A stretch of 64,000 bases of DNA from Erpobdella octoculata (taxonomy: Eukaryota > Annelida > Clitellata > Hirudinida > Erpobdellidae): assembly GCA_963978895.1 (NCBI GenBank), contig OZ022240.1:6547737-6611736 (forward strand), read 5' to 3'. Within the stretch, counting starts at the first letter, position 1, and each line of letters begins with the position of its first letter. Under the pieces are notes generated by a model that worked only from the letters and a program-made list of their open reading frames with translations, searched no databases and was not told where the DNA came from. This document shows positions 39,450-50,195 of the stretch, piece by piece. A program made the translations under genes and the position numbers.

Positions 39450-39895
39450 GTGTGTGTTATACCAATTTTTGATAATTTGGTTTTCAGGACCTCAAATGTG
39501 GGGTTGAAAAAATATTTAAATAAAAACTTCAAAAATTAAAAAGATGAAAATTTTGCAATTTAGTACCAAGATTATTCTTAAAAAATAACAAAATTAGTAT
39601 TTTGAGGTTTTGTGCCCGTTAAAACTAGCTGAGTCCAGTTTATTACCGGCCGGGCTAGCCGTGATTTTAAGGTCTTCACAGGAGCCGGGCCAAACCTGAA
39701 GTCAAGTTGGGACGGGCCAAGGTATTTCACAAGGTATATACAAATGTTAGTGATTTCAGGGTTTTCAGACGGGCCTGGCCAAACCTGAAGTCAAGATGGG
39801 ACGGAGCAACGTTTTTCATCAAGAATATAGAAATTCTAGGCCTGTAAAAACGGGTCGAGACCAAATTAGACGGGCCGAGCGAGGCCTGGAATTTG
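39450..39895 (+). mobile_element. Helitron family X, 3' part, chimeric
   Basis: The plus strand matches the complement of 36730-37200: TTTCAGGACCTCAAATGTGG, then several GGGACGGGCC/GGCCGGGCC blocks. Instead of the usual end it passes into a family B fragment near 39900 (GGGGCCGGGCCGCTCTATC). Confidence 0.7.
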
Positions 39896-39980
39896 TGCTT
39901 ATAAAAGGGGCCGGGCCGCTCTATCTTTCGCTCTCAGTTGGCTTCCCGTTCCCGTTTTCGCTCATTTATGTATGTATATG

Positions 39981-40063
<83 letters not shown>

Positions 40064-40238
40064 CCCGCTCACTCACCCGCTCCGCTCTATTTGTGATGGA
40101 TTTCATTTTTTTTACTATATTTGATTCCCCTTGACTCTGAAAGTTGTGTGAAAATTTCATTACGATCGGATGAATGATGTATCAATGCATAAAGGACATA
40201 CATACATACAAACATACATACATACAAACATTCATTTT
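39896..40238 (-). mobile_element. Helitron family B, 5' part
   Basis: Contains the complement of GGGAACGGGAAGCCAACTGA, a TA array (39988-40060), GAGCGGGTGAGTGAGCGGGAAC and the conserved CCGATCGTAATGAAATTTTC block, ending near AAAAATGAATG. The 3' hairpin end is missing because the copy is joined to an X fragment. Confidence 0.72.
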
Positions 40239-40516
<278 letters not shown>

Positions 40517-40790
40517 ACCTCCCTCTCTTCATAGAAATTCATATGATTTTCTACTGGGGTCCAGTACTATCCATTTTGGAGGGTTGCAATAGCGTTTAGG
40601 TCTTTGCCTCCGGTTCTATTCCTGTTGGAATGTGTGTCAACTCCTCCGGATTGGCTTCATTATCCCTATAGCTCGGAACATGGTCTCCTTGTCTATTCTC
40701 TCCATCCTCATTCTCCGTAACCCGAGGGGTTGCGTTTATGTCTGGTTTCAACATCTCTTCCTCTCCTGGGAACACAATTGGAGTAAAAAC
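40517..40790 (-). pseudogene. 3' end of an LTR-retrotransposon internal region
   Basis: A minus-strand frame (PGEEEMLKPDINATPRVTEN, GDHVPSYRDNEANPEELTHI) ends at a stop, followed by about 90 bp and the purine tract before the LTR-like segment. Acidic, proline-containing tails of this kind end Gypsy-type polyproteins. The piece is truncated on its upstream side, where it abuts Helitron X sequence. Confidence 0.42.
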
Positions 40791-41203
40791 AAAATACTAA
40801 TTTTTACTCCTGTAGCATTCACAGTTTTTGAGTAGCAGCTACTTTAAAAACAAAATAACCCAATTTTCCAACCAGCATTTGAGGTCCGGGAAACCGAATT
40901 TTCAAAAAATGGTGAAACACGTATCTTTTTATTTTTTAAGAAAAATCCATATACCAAATTTCAAAATTTCCTCATTTTTGGTTTTCGAGATATACATTGT
41001 TTTAGAAAAAAGTTTGTTTTCCAGTTTTTTCCCCTCAAGAGCAAAATTTTCAAAAATCATTTCTTAGCGGATGTTTACGCTATAAAAGTAATATAAGTTC
41101 CAAATTTCACGTTCCTAGGATGAGGCGTGTGAGCTCGGCGTTGATTATCAGTCAGTCAGTCAGTCAGTCAGTCAGTCAGGACATGTTCTTTTATATATAT
41201 AGA
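40791..41203 (-). mobile_element. Helitron family X, 5' part
   Basis: The minus-strand TC start is at 41203-41202, followed by AAAGAACATGTCC, (GACT)n and the CAACGCCGAGCTCACACGCC block. It keeps less than one 157-bp unit before the junction with the LTR-element remnant. Confidence 0.75.
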
Positions 41204-41506
41204 TATATATATATATATATATATATCTTAAAAATCTGTTTTTATCTAATAAAAAGAGCAAATTCTGGAGCCCATCTGCTGCTTTAGTGTTTGATATTGA
41301 AACGCGACACGCCCATACGCAAACAACTCAGTTATAGTTTTGCATTGCTATAACCTGGTGGGCTGTGGTTTGAAATTGATTAAGGTAATGACGTCAGTGA
41401 TGAAGTTGATTGAGAGGAAATTATATACATGCGTAAATGTAGTTTTTTACAACCATGTCATGATGAACTGAGAAGCTAATCCTTTGAGTGTTAAAAAACA
41501 TCGTTA
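41204..41506. other. Gene-free spacer
   Basis: Short TA run, then unique sequence with no recognised feature. Confidence 0.35.
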
Positions 41507-41565
41507 TACTTTATTTTATTTTATTTTATTTTATTTTATTTTATTTTATTTTATTTATATTTATT
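41507..41565. repeat. (TTTTA)n microsatellite
   Basis: About eleven units. On minus this is (TAAAA)n lying downstream of a LINE tail, as is common for LINE 3' ends. Confidence 0.9.
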
Positions 41566-41689
41566 TTCCAATTTTTAAAGTGCTTTAAAATCAGACAAAA
41601 GATAATAAAAAAACCACTCAATACCAAGTCAGCAAGCAAAAACAATCGCACAAATGATAAATGTTTAAATTGTCATATTAAAGGATAGG

Positions 41690-41870
41690 TGAGTGAGGTG
41701 AGTTCTCAAGGATGTGGAAAGTTGTTGTAGGTCGAATGTTCTCTGACTCCCGGTGGAAGAGCGCTCTCAATGACAGGTCCAGCAACATGGAAGGATCGGT
41801 CTCCGAACTTTGTGAGACGGGATCTAGGGATGATGAGAGTAGGAAGATCAGCTAATCTTACAACTATAGT
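41690..41870 (-). pseudogene. LINE reverse transcriptase C-terminal tail
   Basis: The minus strand reads RLADLPTLIIPRSRLTKFGD, RSFHVAGPVIESALPPGVRE and HSTYNNFPHP then a stop. The TKFGDRSFHVAGP..SLPPGVR pattern is the usual C-terminal tail of LINE polyproteins (TKYGDRAFxxxxPxLWNxLPxxIR). A 5' truncation explains the short length. Confidence 0.62.
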
Positions 41871-43540
41871 GCAATTTTTTTAGAAAACACAATGAAAATG
41901 AAACTAGTGTTTTCTGTAATTAGGTTTTTTCCTTGTGGTTTAAAACAAACAAAATTACTCTGGGTGGAACCCCAGACTCCTTACCAATTATTATAATAAA
42001 CAAAATTATTATCTAAATTTGCAAATATATATTAGCTTGAGTTGTGGAAAATTGTCCATTTTTTATACACTATTACAGTTGTCAATGTGCACTTTAGGCC
42101 GATTGGAAAAAACCCGATTAGGGATCCTAAAAGTTAACACCATTAAATTGTACTATACACCAAATTAGGCAATTTGTACAACTACAAATAAAAACAAATT
42201 TCAAAGCTGATGGCTCTATAATAAACGCACATTTAAAAAAACGTATAGTTCTAATTCTAGGTTGACATTTCAAAATTTATTTTGCTGCAACCATCGTCAA
42301 TGCCTAAAAAATATTATTGAACTGTTGCATATCTCATAAGCAACGGGTTTCAAAAAATTTGAAACAAGCTAACGCATATATATGGGTTCAGCTTTCCTTA
42401 TGCACGCGGAGTTACACAATCTCTTTTACGGATGTGTTGGAAATCACAATGAGCTAAATAATATTAGCCCTCAGCTGAAAAAATAGCGCTGACTTCGGCC
42501 ACCGCGGTCGCAATACGTGCGTGCAAATAGAAAACCGTTAATACTGGTTTTCATTACTTGTTTAATATGCTAGAAAATTTTCTGCATGAAACATTAATTA
42601 GCATTTTTGTGTCGGTCAAAATAAACTTGATTTACTGTTTATTTATTACAAATTAATTTTAGTATTTTTATAGCGCTCCCTAAATGCCCCACAGAAAAAC
42701 GAATGCACACAATGGATTAGAAATTTTAGTATTTTTTGGATCGTGGGATTACGGGATTGAAAATTTGTCAATCTCGTATTTCGAGGTTTCGGGGATGAGA
42801 TTGGGTTTTGTAACCAAGACATATACGCAATTTGATATATTCATTTTGTAATTAATTATTTACGTGTAGTAACATTTTAATTAAGAAGGTTTTGAAAGGG
42901 TTTAATTTCTAATCTGGTTTTTATAAAAAATGTCATCAGTAAATATTTGTTTTAGCCTGCACAAAAAAAACTCTATCTACTTCTAGCTATTTGCACGAGC
43001 TCAAATTACGTTTTTGATAAAAACGTGTGAATTTGTATTTTGTTTAATCAGTCCATATCCAATCTGTAAGGTTTTTTTTACATTTTTTGACGTTGAAACA
43101 TCACTTGCGTTGATGGCCATCAGGTTTCCGTTTATATTTAGCTTTATAATTGCTATCACAAATAACAAACTATTATCACAAACAAGATTTTAATAGATGG
43201 GTGAGTTTTACCTTGATGAATTCAATAGTATAAAGTGCTTTATTTACCTTTTTGATCAATGAGTTTACTTGAAGTTGAGGCAATTAACCAATATCGCCTG
43301 AAATTGTTACAACAAAAGAAACTAGATTAAACACACATACATGTTTATTGCGGTCGAAAACGAGGTTATGCTTCCAATTTAGTGTTCACTGTTTATCCGC
43401 TTAAATTCACCATCAGTATTTAATTCATGTTTCATATATCAATCGTGTCACAACTAGGTGACCAGACAGAACGTCCCGATCAAAATGTCTCCGGTCAATA
43501 TGTTTCCGGTCAATATGTTACCGTTAATTGTCCCCGGTAA
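41871..43540. other. Gene-free AT-rich stretch
   Basis: No gene recognised. At 43480-43540 a short repeat of CCGGTCAATATGTT units is visible. Confidence 0.4.
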
Positions 43541-43599
43541 TTATAACTGGCGGTAAAAAGCTTCAAACCATAACACTGACATTGACCCTAATTTTTTTT

Positions 43600-44050
43600 T
43601 ATTTGTTTGTAGTTGTGTTTTTATGGTGAAAATTATAAATAAACTAATAAGAACTATGCAGCTTGAAATTTTGGCCCTTGGGTCGGGGTCGTTATGTCGA
43701 AAAAGAAAAGGACGTGTTGAACCACTGAGGCTGGTTGTGTCAGAGTACTTAAGCTTCCAGCGTGTACTGAGCTGTGGTGTCTCGATACTAGTCGATACCA
43801 TCTATCGAAAAAATTGACAGGGATCGAGATACGCGAATATTACTAACAGGGCCAATTACAAATAAACTTTTATAGTTCAAAACTTTTTCTAAGGTTTATA
43901 ACTGTGCACTTTTTCTGCTGACAAAACTTATCTAGCCGACCTCGTTTTTCTGCATTTCGCGGTCCACCAACACGCCAAGCTCTAAAAGCATTGAGCCGCT
44001 CTCATGTGAGTCGTGTGAGTCAGGTTTAAATATTGTTTTACCGAAGTTAA
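43600..44050 (-). mobile_element. Penelope-type element 3' tail, second copy
   Basis: 43726-44050 is the same sequence, diverged, as 48970-49250, which lies directly downstream of the Penelope coding region. Shared blocks include GTGTACTGAGCTGTGGTGTC and ATTACTAACAGGGCCAATTA. No coding sequence is left here. Confidence 0.65.
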
Positions 44051-44104
44051 TTAAACCACTTCTTAAATCATATATATATTTATATATATATATATATATA
44101 TATA

Positions 44105-44985
44105 TCTATATAAAAGAACATGTCCTGACTGACTGACTGATTGATAATCAACGCCGAGCTCAAACGCCTCATCCTAGGAACGTGAAATTTGGAACTTATA
44201 TTATTTTTATTGCGTAAGCATCCACTAAGAAAGGATTTTTGAAAATTTTGCTCCTGAGGGGAAGAAACTGGAAAACAAATTTTTTTCTAAAACAATGTAT
44301 ATCTCGAAAACCAAAAATGAGGAGATTTTGAAATTTGGTATATGGATTCTTTTTGAAAAATAAAAAGATACGTGTTTCCCCGTTTTTTGAAAATTCGGTT
44401 TCCCGTATCTCAAATGTGGGTTGGAAAATTGGGTTATTTGGTTTTTAAAGTAGCTGCTACTCAAAAACTGTGAGTGATACAGGAGTAAAAATTAGTTTTT
44501 ATTCCAAAAATAATGAAATACGTGTTTTAGCATTTTTTGAAAATTTGGTTTCCAGCTAGGACTTCAAATGTGGGGTGGAAAATAGGGTTATTTGTTTTTT
44601 TATAGTAACTGCTACTCAAAAACTGTAAATACCACAGATGTAAAAATTAGTATTTAGTTTCTATTCTAAAAATAAAGATATACGTGTTTCACCATTTTTT
44701 ACAAATTTGGTTTCCAGGACCTTAAATGTGGGGTGGAAAATAAGATTATTTGGTTTTTAAAGTAACTGCTGCTCAAAAACTGTAAATGCAACAAAAGTAA
44801 AAATCATTATTTAGTTTCTAATCTAAAAATAATGATATACGTGTTTCACCATTTTTTACAAATTTGGTTTCCAGGACTTTAAATGTGGGGTGGAAAATAG
44901 GATTACTTGGTTTTTAAAGTAACTGCTACTCAAAAACTGTGAATGCTACAGATGTAAAAATTAGTATTTAGTATTTTTTTATATT
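44105..44985 (+). mobile_element. Helitron family X, plus-strand copy, 3'-truncated
   Basis: Starts TCTATATAAAAGAACATGTC at 44105, has three GACT units, the CAACGCCGAGCTCAAACGCC block and several 157-bp units, then stops abruptly where a SINE is inserted. Confidence 0.78.
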
Positions 44986-44989
44986 AAGC

Positions 44990-45190
44990 ATACGCATTAT
45001 CAAGACAAGTCTTGCTCAAGGCGAGAGAGGGAGGGTACTTGCAAAGGCAGCCATTTATGGCGCCTACCCCTTTAGCAAATGCGAGCGAACTCCTTGCTTA
45101 AGGGGAGTTACGCTGGTGATGCCGGCGAGGTTTGAACTGCCGACCTAACGATCGACAGGCGAACGCTCTACCGCTCTGCCAACAGCGCCT
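44990..45190 (-). mobile_element. tRNA-derived SINE
   Basis: The minus strand begins GGCGCTGTTGGCAGAGCGGT. TGGCAGAGCGG resembles an RNA polymerase III A box (about 45163-45180). About 40 nt later CAGTTCAAACCTC (45128-45140) resembles a B box. The ~75-nt head has tRNA length and arms but no tRNA identity can be read. A ~120-nt unrelated body and an AT-rich end follow. The head abuts the (CGTT)n array. Confidence 0.72.
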
Positions 45191-45199
45191 CAAAAAATA

Positions 45200-46148
45200 A
45201 CGTTCGTTCGTTCGTTCGTTCGTTCGTTCCTTCCTTCGTTCGTTCGTTCGTTCGTTCGTTCGTTCGTTCGTTCGTTCGTTCGTTCGTTCGTTCGTTCGTT
45301 CGTTCGTTCGTTCGTTCGTTCGTTCGTTCGTTCGTTCGTTCGTTCGTTCGTTCGTTCGTTCGTTCGTTCGTTCGTTCGTTCGTTCGTTCGTTCGTTCGTT
45401 CGTTCGTTCGTTCGTTCGTTCGTTCGTTCGTTCGTTCGTTCGTTCGTTCGTTCGTTCGTTCGTTCGTTCGTTCGTTCGTTCGTTCGTTCGTTCGTTCGTT
45501 CGTTCGTTCGTTCGTTCGTTCGTTCGTTCGTTCGTTCGTTCGTTCGTTCGTTCGTTCGTTCGTTCGTTCGTTCGTTCGTTCGTTCGTTCGTTCGTTCGTT
45601 CGTTCGTTCGTTCGTTCGTTCGTTCGTTCGTTCGTTCGTTCGTTCGTTCGTTCGTTCGTTCGTTCGTTCGTTCGTTCGTTCGTTCGTTCGTTCGTTCGTT
45701 CGTTCGTTCGTTCGTTCGTTCGTTCGTTCGTTCGTTCGTTCGTTCGTTCGTTCGTTCGTTCGTTCGTTCGTTCGTTCGTTCGTTCGTTCGTTCGTTCGTT
45801 CGTTCGTTCGTTCGTTCGTTCGTTCGTTCGTTCGTTCGTTCGTTCGTTCGTTCGTTCGTTCGTTCGTTCGTTCGTTCGTTCGTTCGTTCGTTCGTTCGTT
45901 CGTTCGTTCGTTCGTTCGTTCGTTCGTTCGTTCGTTCGTTCGTTCGTTCGTTCGTTCGTTCGTTCGTTCGTTCGTTCGTTCGTTCGTTCGTTCGTTCGTT
46001 CGTTCGTTCGTTCGTTCGTTCGTTCGTTCGTTCGTTCGTTCGTTCGTTCGTTCGTTCGTTCGTTCGTTCGTTCGTTCGTTCGTTCGTTCGTTCGTTCGTT
46101 CGTTCGTTCGTTCGTTCGTTCGTTCGTTCGTTCGTTCGTTCGTTCGTT
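45200..46148. repeat. (CGTT)n array, about 950 bp
   Basis: About 235 near-identical CGTT units with two CCTT variants at the left edge. At the right edge it changes to (CATT)7. It is by far the most CpG-dense segment in the window. Frames reading ERTN are repeat artefacts. Confidence 0.98.
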
Positions 46149-46391
46149 CATTCATTCATTCATTCATTCATTCATTTACAACATTATCGTTCACATGCAT
46201 TCCTAAACAAATGAAAAGAAAAAATAAATTAAAATAATAATTTTTTAATTTTTAAATTAATTTAAGTAAGGTTAATATTTTTTAATTTACTTAATTTTAT
46301 AAAAAAATATATAAAAACGTATTTTTATAATTATTTATTATATATGTATTAATTTGCCGCAAATAGGAGATCGTCACACAAAACGTCTTAC
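46149..46391. other. AT-rich spacer
   Basis: (CATT)n edge of the array, then AT-rich DNA with no feature. Confidence 0.4.
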
Positions 46392-46548
46392 ACAGTCTTG
46401 CCAAGTGTCGTTTTGTGTCACACAGTCGGTTTCATTCATCTCATCCGGCGCAAATGCGGGACATTCGTTTTCGGTTCCAAAAAGTCTGGCTCGACCCGAT
46501 TCCTTTTCTTCACTCGTCAGTGTCATATTTGTGCTATAAAATAACGTT
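46392..46548 (-). CDS. Candidate exon of an unknown gene
   Basis: 157 nt on minus between an acceptor (CTCACCGTCAG) and a donor (GACTGT/GTAAGA), open as LFYSTNMTLTSEEKESGRAR, LFGTENECPAFAPDEMNETD, CVTQNDTWQDC. If the donor is not used, the frame ends VRRFV and a stop. Base composition is near 48% GC in DNA that is otherwise below 30%, which favours coding. Three Cys and a Trp are suggestive of a folded domain. No family recognised and no partner exons found. Confidence 0.38.
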
Positions 46549-46689
46549 CTGACGGTGAGTAAGTGTTTGCACGGCCCTGTCATTGAATTGCTGTTTGTAG
46601 TGGTAAACGATGCATTTATGCATATTTATATAGGCATATGCACTAATGCGTATGAATATGCTTAAGTGTATATACACATATAAACTTAA

Positions 46690-47285
46690 GCATATGAGGA
46701 TACAGAGAAAAATTTAAGAATTTGAAGCCCATAGGCTAAAGTTTCGATGGCGCCTTCAGCGCCTCTTCCCCGGTTTCTTAGTGACTGTTTACCCGGACCC
46801 CGGTTCATGCATCCCGCTACTAGGTAGGGGACCAAAGTTGATAAAAAATTTATTTGACCAACTATAGTTGGATATCTTATAAAAATAATTATGCTATGTA
46901 ATTAAATACTTCTGTTCAAGTTTTCCATAATTTTTTATTAATGATAACTCCATTTGTGGTAAAGCAATTACAAACATAATTATTATTGACTGAACATATA
47001 AACGTGTTTGATTTTAGGTCTATATGAAGTTGTATAAAAACAGCAACATTCATTCATAACAAAATCATAAATTCTTCTTCCTTGCTTTGGTAGTAGCAAA
47101 ATCATCAAAAACATGGTCTATGTTGTTTACTATTTCAGCTTCAATGGCCAAAACTGCAAAAGCATTGAGTCTTTCTCGACCCATTGTGGACCTACGATAA
47201 TTCTTGACTCTCTTTAGGATAGAAAATGACTGTTCACTCAAGCAGTTGGTGTGCAGGTGTGCAAAGAAATATTCCAATACCAATG
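46690..47285 (-). pseudogene. hAT transposase C-terminus and 3' end region
   Basis: 47285-47065 on minus reads YFFAHLHTNCLSEQSFSILK, RVKNYRRSTMGRERLNAFAV and LAIEAEIVNNIDHVFDDFAT, a hAT dimerisation domain that ends at a stop. Downstream (46740-46830) is a GC-rich GGCGCC-containing segment like those inside hAT 3' ends. Upstream the coding sequence breaks off. It is a different hAT lineage from 8440-9290. Confidence 0.78.
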
Positions 47286-47289
47286 TCAA

Positions 47290-47560
47290 CGTTTGGATAT
47301 AAATCCTGAAAAGAGTTTGATCTTATGATTTTGGTCAACTCCGACTTGTTTTTGCAAGCCAGTACCAAACCTGGAGAAAAGAGAGAGGAAAATTAAAAGG
47401 ATCATATTATGATCCGCGATTGGAACACCTGGTGTAAAGGACTATGAACTATTTAAAAATTATGATTTTGGACTGTTCGAACACAGAAAATGTTTTATTA
47501 TTGTCTTGGCTTTCCAATTCTGGTTCAATACAGTACTCAATAAATAAGTTTTTAAGCTCA
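47290..47560. other. Spacer
   Basis: Nothing recognised. Confidence 0.35.
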
Positions 47561-47700
47561 TCTATATATATAAAATAGCAGAATTACCCAGGGTTTTTCT
47601 ATCGTTTTTCTCTTTTTTTCTTTTTTATTCCTTTCTCTTTCCCTCTCTTGTTCCCAGTTCCTTACCCGCTTGCTTTTCAATTCCCGCTTGATTTCCACAT
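47561..47700. mobile_element. Short Helitron-like chimera
   Basis: Begins TCTATATATATAAAATAGCA, a Helitron-type 5' end, then CCCAGGGTTTTTCTATCG and CTTTCCCTCTCTTGTTCCCA, which look like the reversed 3' part of family B. Probably a deletion derivative. Confidence 0.42.
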
Positions 47701-48090
47701 GTGAAATTACAGATAAGCCTGTAAAAAATAGGTATCGCATAAAAGCAAAAATAAACGTCATAATACCAATACGCGTTAAGATATCAAACGCTAGCGTTAC
47801 AATAGCCACTCCCAAATATTTTCAGGCAGTTAAACAACATCATAGGGATGTCGAAAAATTATCGATATATCGATGTATCGATATTTTTAGCCGATATATA
47901 TCGATATTTTTAGTCGATATATTTTTATCCGATATATCGATATAAAATATCAAGTATCGACTATCGAAAATTTTATGATATGCGAAAAAAAAATTTTTTT
48001 TATGTAACTAACTAGCATAGATTTATAATATTAGCATTGATTTATAATATAATATTATGTCTATGCTAACTAGCCTCTCGAACTAACAGA

Positions 48091-48190
48091 ATGCCGGACG
48101 AGTTGAAGCAATTCTTGGATACTCCAAATCTCTCTCGTAAGGAAAATCCAATAAAGTTTTGGATTGACGTGAGACATTTCACCCCAGTTC
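48091..48190 (+). pseudogene. hAT transposase fragment interrupted by a Helitron
   Basis: Reads MPDELKQFLDTPNLSRKENP then IKFWIDVRHFTPVLF, the segment just before the PSERVFS dimerisation motif in ZBED-like hAT transposases. Immediately after, the sequence changes to Helitron family B, so the remainder of the motif is missing. Confidence 0.75.
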
Positions 48191-48530
48191 TTTTCACACA
48201 ACCTTGAGAGTCAAGGGGAATCAAATATAGAGAAAAAAAATTGAAATCCGTCACAAAATGAGCGGAGCGGAGCGCGTGAGTGAGCGGGAACTATATACAT
48301 ATATATATGCACATACATATACATACATAAATTAGCGAAAACGGGAACGGGAAGCCAACCGAGAGCGAAAGATAGAGCGGGAAAGGAAAAGCGACCGAGA
48401 ACGGGAAAGCAACCAGGAGCGGGAAAGCGAACGGGAGCTGGAAAACGGCCGAGAGCGGGAAAGCGACGGGACCAGAAAAGCGACCGGGAACGCGACGGGA
48501 ACGGGAAAGCGGGAAGGAAACGGGAGCTAG
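48190..48530 (+). mobile_element. Helitron family B copy nested in the hAT element
   Basis: Begins within the conserved block TTTTCACACAACCTTGAGAG, then GAGCGGAGCGGAGCG, an ATAC tract, CGAAAACGGGAACGGGAAGC and minisatellite units, ending CGGGAGCTAG followed by T. The hairpin end is absent, though CTAG is present at the border. A further minisatellite fragment lies at 48640-48742. Confidence 0.7.
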
Positions 48531-48949
48531 TTACCTAATAAAAAGCAATACTGATAAAAATACTTTCATTTTTATTGAGTTTTTTGTACATAAAATAATA
48601 TATATAAATGTTAGTCTGCTTAAGTTTTCGAATCACGGGAACTAGAGAATGAGCGGGAACGGAAAAGCGACTGAGAGCGAAGGAGCGAGCGGGAAAAAGA
48701 AAGCTACCGGGAACGGGGAAGCAAGCGGCCGGGAGCGGGAATATTCGATCGATATATCGATGTATTTTTTCACTCGATATATCGACGTCGATATTGATAT
48801 TTTTTTAAATATCGATATATCGATATTTTTTTAAATTTCGACATTCCTACAACATCATATTATTTTTTTTAATTTTGATTATCCCCATAGGGGAAGTGAT
48901 AAATTAAATTAGTCAAGGCTTCTACATCTAGATGTGATGAAAATTCACA

Positions 48950-50193
48950 CTGCACCGCAAGCAGAGCTAATAGTGCTGGTTGTGTCAGAATACTTAAACT
49001 TCCAGTGTGTACTGAGCTGTGGTGTCTCGACACCATCTATCGAATAAATCGAGAGAGATTGAAATAAGCAAATATTACTAACAGGGCCAATTACAATTAA
49101 ACTTTTATAATTCAAAATTTTTTCTAACTGCACTTTCTCTGCTGGCAAAACTTATGTAGCCGAATAGCTTGTTTGACCTCATTTTTCTGCATTTCCGCAT
49201 TGCACCGCTCTTATGTGAGTCGTGTTTACATGTTGTTTTACAGAAGTTTTTTAATAAACAGAGCCTCACGAATCTTCAGGCGTGTAAAGTTATTTTCTCT
49301 AAATATTATTGTAGTGTTTTCATCAAGAAGTTTTCGTGTTGGTTTACAATGGTGTGAAGTGTTAAAATGTTGCTTTATTACTTTATTGCACCGTTCTGAA
49401 TGTGCATAGTGAGCCGTCGGGCAAGACTTGTGCGGGTGTGACCTATATATGTCTCCACCGTACTATGTGGAAGCGGGCATTGAAATAGGTACACGAGATG
49501 AGTCTGCTGTAGGGCGTTTGGGTGGTAAGAAAGGTTATTTCTGATGACTAAATTAGAGGTCTAAAGGTTTCTATAGTAAATGTGGATCTTCAACTTGTGC
49601 TTATCAGGCTCACAGAGAACAACATTTTTTCTAATAATAAGTTTTATGGCCCTTTCATCAGAAGCATAGTTACTGTGCATTTGATTGCAATAGAATAAAG
49701 GCACTTCTTCTACGCCAGAGGTTTGAACTCCCAGATGAGAAGATTTAGCTGAAGCTTCATTTTTGTTGGGTTGAACAAGACGTGAGACGAACTTATTAAT
49801 GACTTCATCAACGTATGAGTTGGCATAATTATTGTTAACAAGAAGCTGTTTTACACGAGTCACCTCCCTATGAAAACTACTCCAATCTTCACTCAAATTG
49901 TATGCACGAAGAAGGTAGTTGTTGATAACACTAGTTTTATACCTGTCAGGGCATTCACTATGAGCGTTTAAACATACACCGGTATTGGATGGTTTGACGT
50001 AAACTGATGATGTGAGTCCATTAACTGTTTTAGTAACAAGAGTATCTAGAAAAGCAAGCTGATTGTGATTATTAGAATTTTCATAGGTGAATTTTAGTAC
50101 AGAGTTTTCCTCAAATCTTTTCTTCAAATCCAGAATCTCTTTTTCAGAATCGACAAGAATAAAAATATCGTCAACGTATCTGGCATAAAGCAA
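48950..50193 (-). pseudogene. Penelope-like retroelement (RT plus GIY-YIG endonuclease), 5'-truncated
   Basis: The minus strand starts inside the reverse transcriptase palm with YARYVDDIFI (catalytic YVDD), continues LAFLDTLVTK, VYVKPSNTGVCLN and SECPDRYKTSVINNYLLRAY, and reaches a TAG at 49561 where relatives have Lys. In the same frame follow TSNLVIRNNL, then HLVYLFQCPL and TYIGHTRTSLARRLTMHIQN, the GIY-YIG nuclease with its conserved Tyr, Tyr-Ile-Gly and Arg. A stop lies at 49378. In another frame comes TIIFRENNFTRLKIREALFI, the usual C-terminus. 48950-49240 is the 3' untranslated part. One nonsense and one frameshift; otherwise well kept. Confidence 0.88.
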
Positions 50194-50195
50194 AG

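Larger units (their letters stand above)
47843..48849 (+). mobile_element. hAT element with perfect 8-bp target-site duplication
   Basis: Ends are TAGGGATGTCGAAA (47843) and, inverted, TAGGAATGTCGAAA (48849). Both sides carry CAACATCA (47835-47842 and 48850-48857). Inside each end are dense ATCGATAT motifs (47865-47960 and 48745-48840), the subterminal binding sites expected of hAT transposases. Between them lie a transposase remnant (48091-48190) and an inserted Helitron. Length 1007 bp. The intact duplication says the copy has not moved or rearranged at its borders since insertion. Confidence 0.9.

Noticed and set aside
45120..45190. Possible functional tRNA gene
   Set aside because: A- and B-box-like motifs are present, but no proper anticodon arm or identity can be drawn and a SINE body follows.
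45200..46150. CRISPR-like array or other direct-repeat array with spacers
   Set aside because: The repeats have no spacers; the DNA is eukaryotic and these are microsatellites.
45168..46155. 327- and 321-residue frames of ERTN repeats
   Set aside because: Pure product of the (CGTT)n array; the period keeps several frames open at once.
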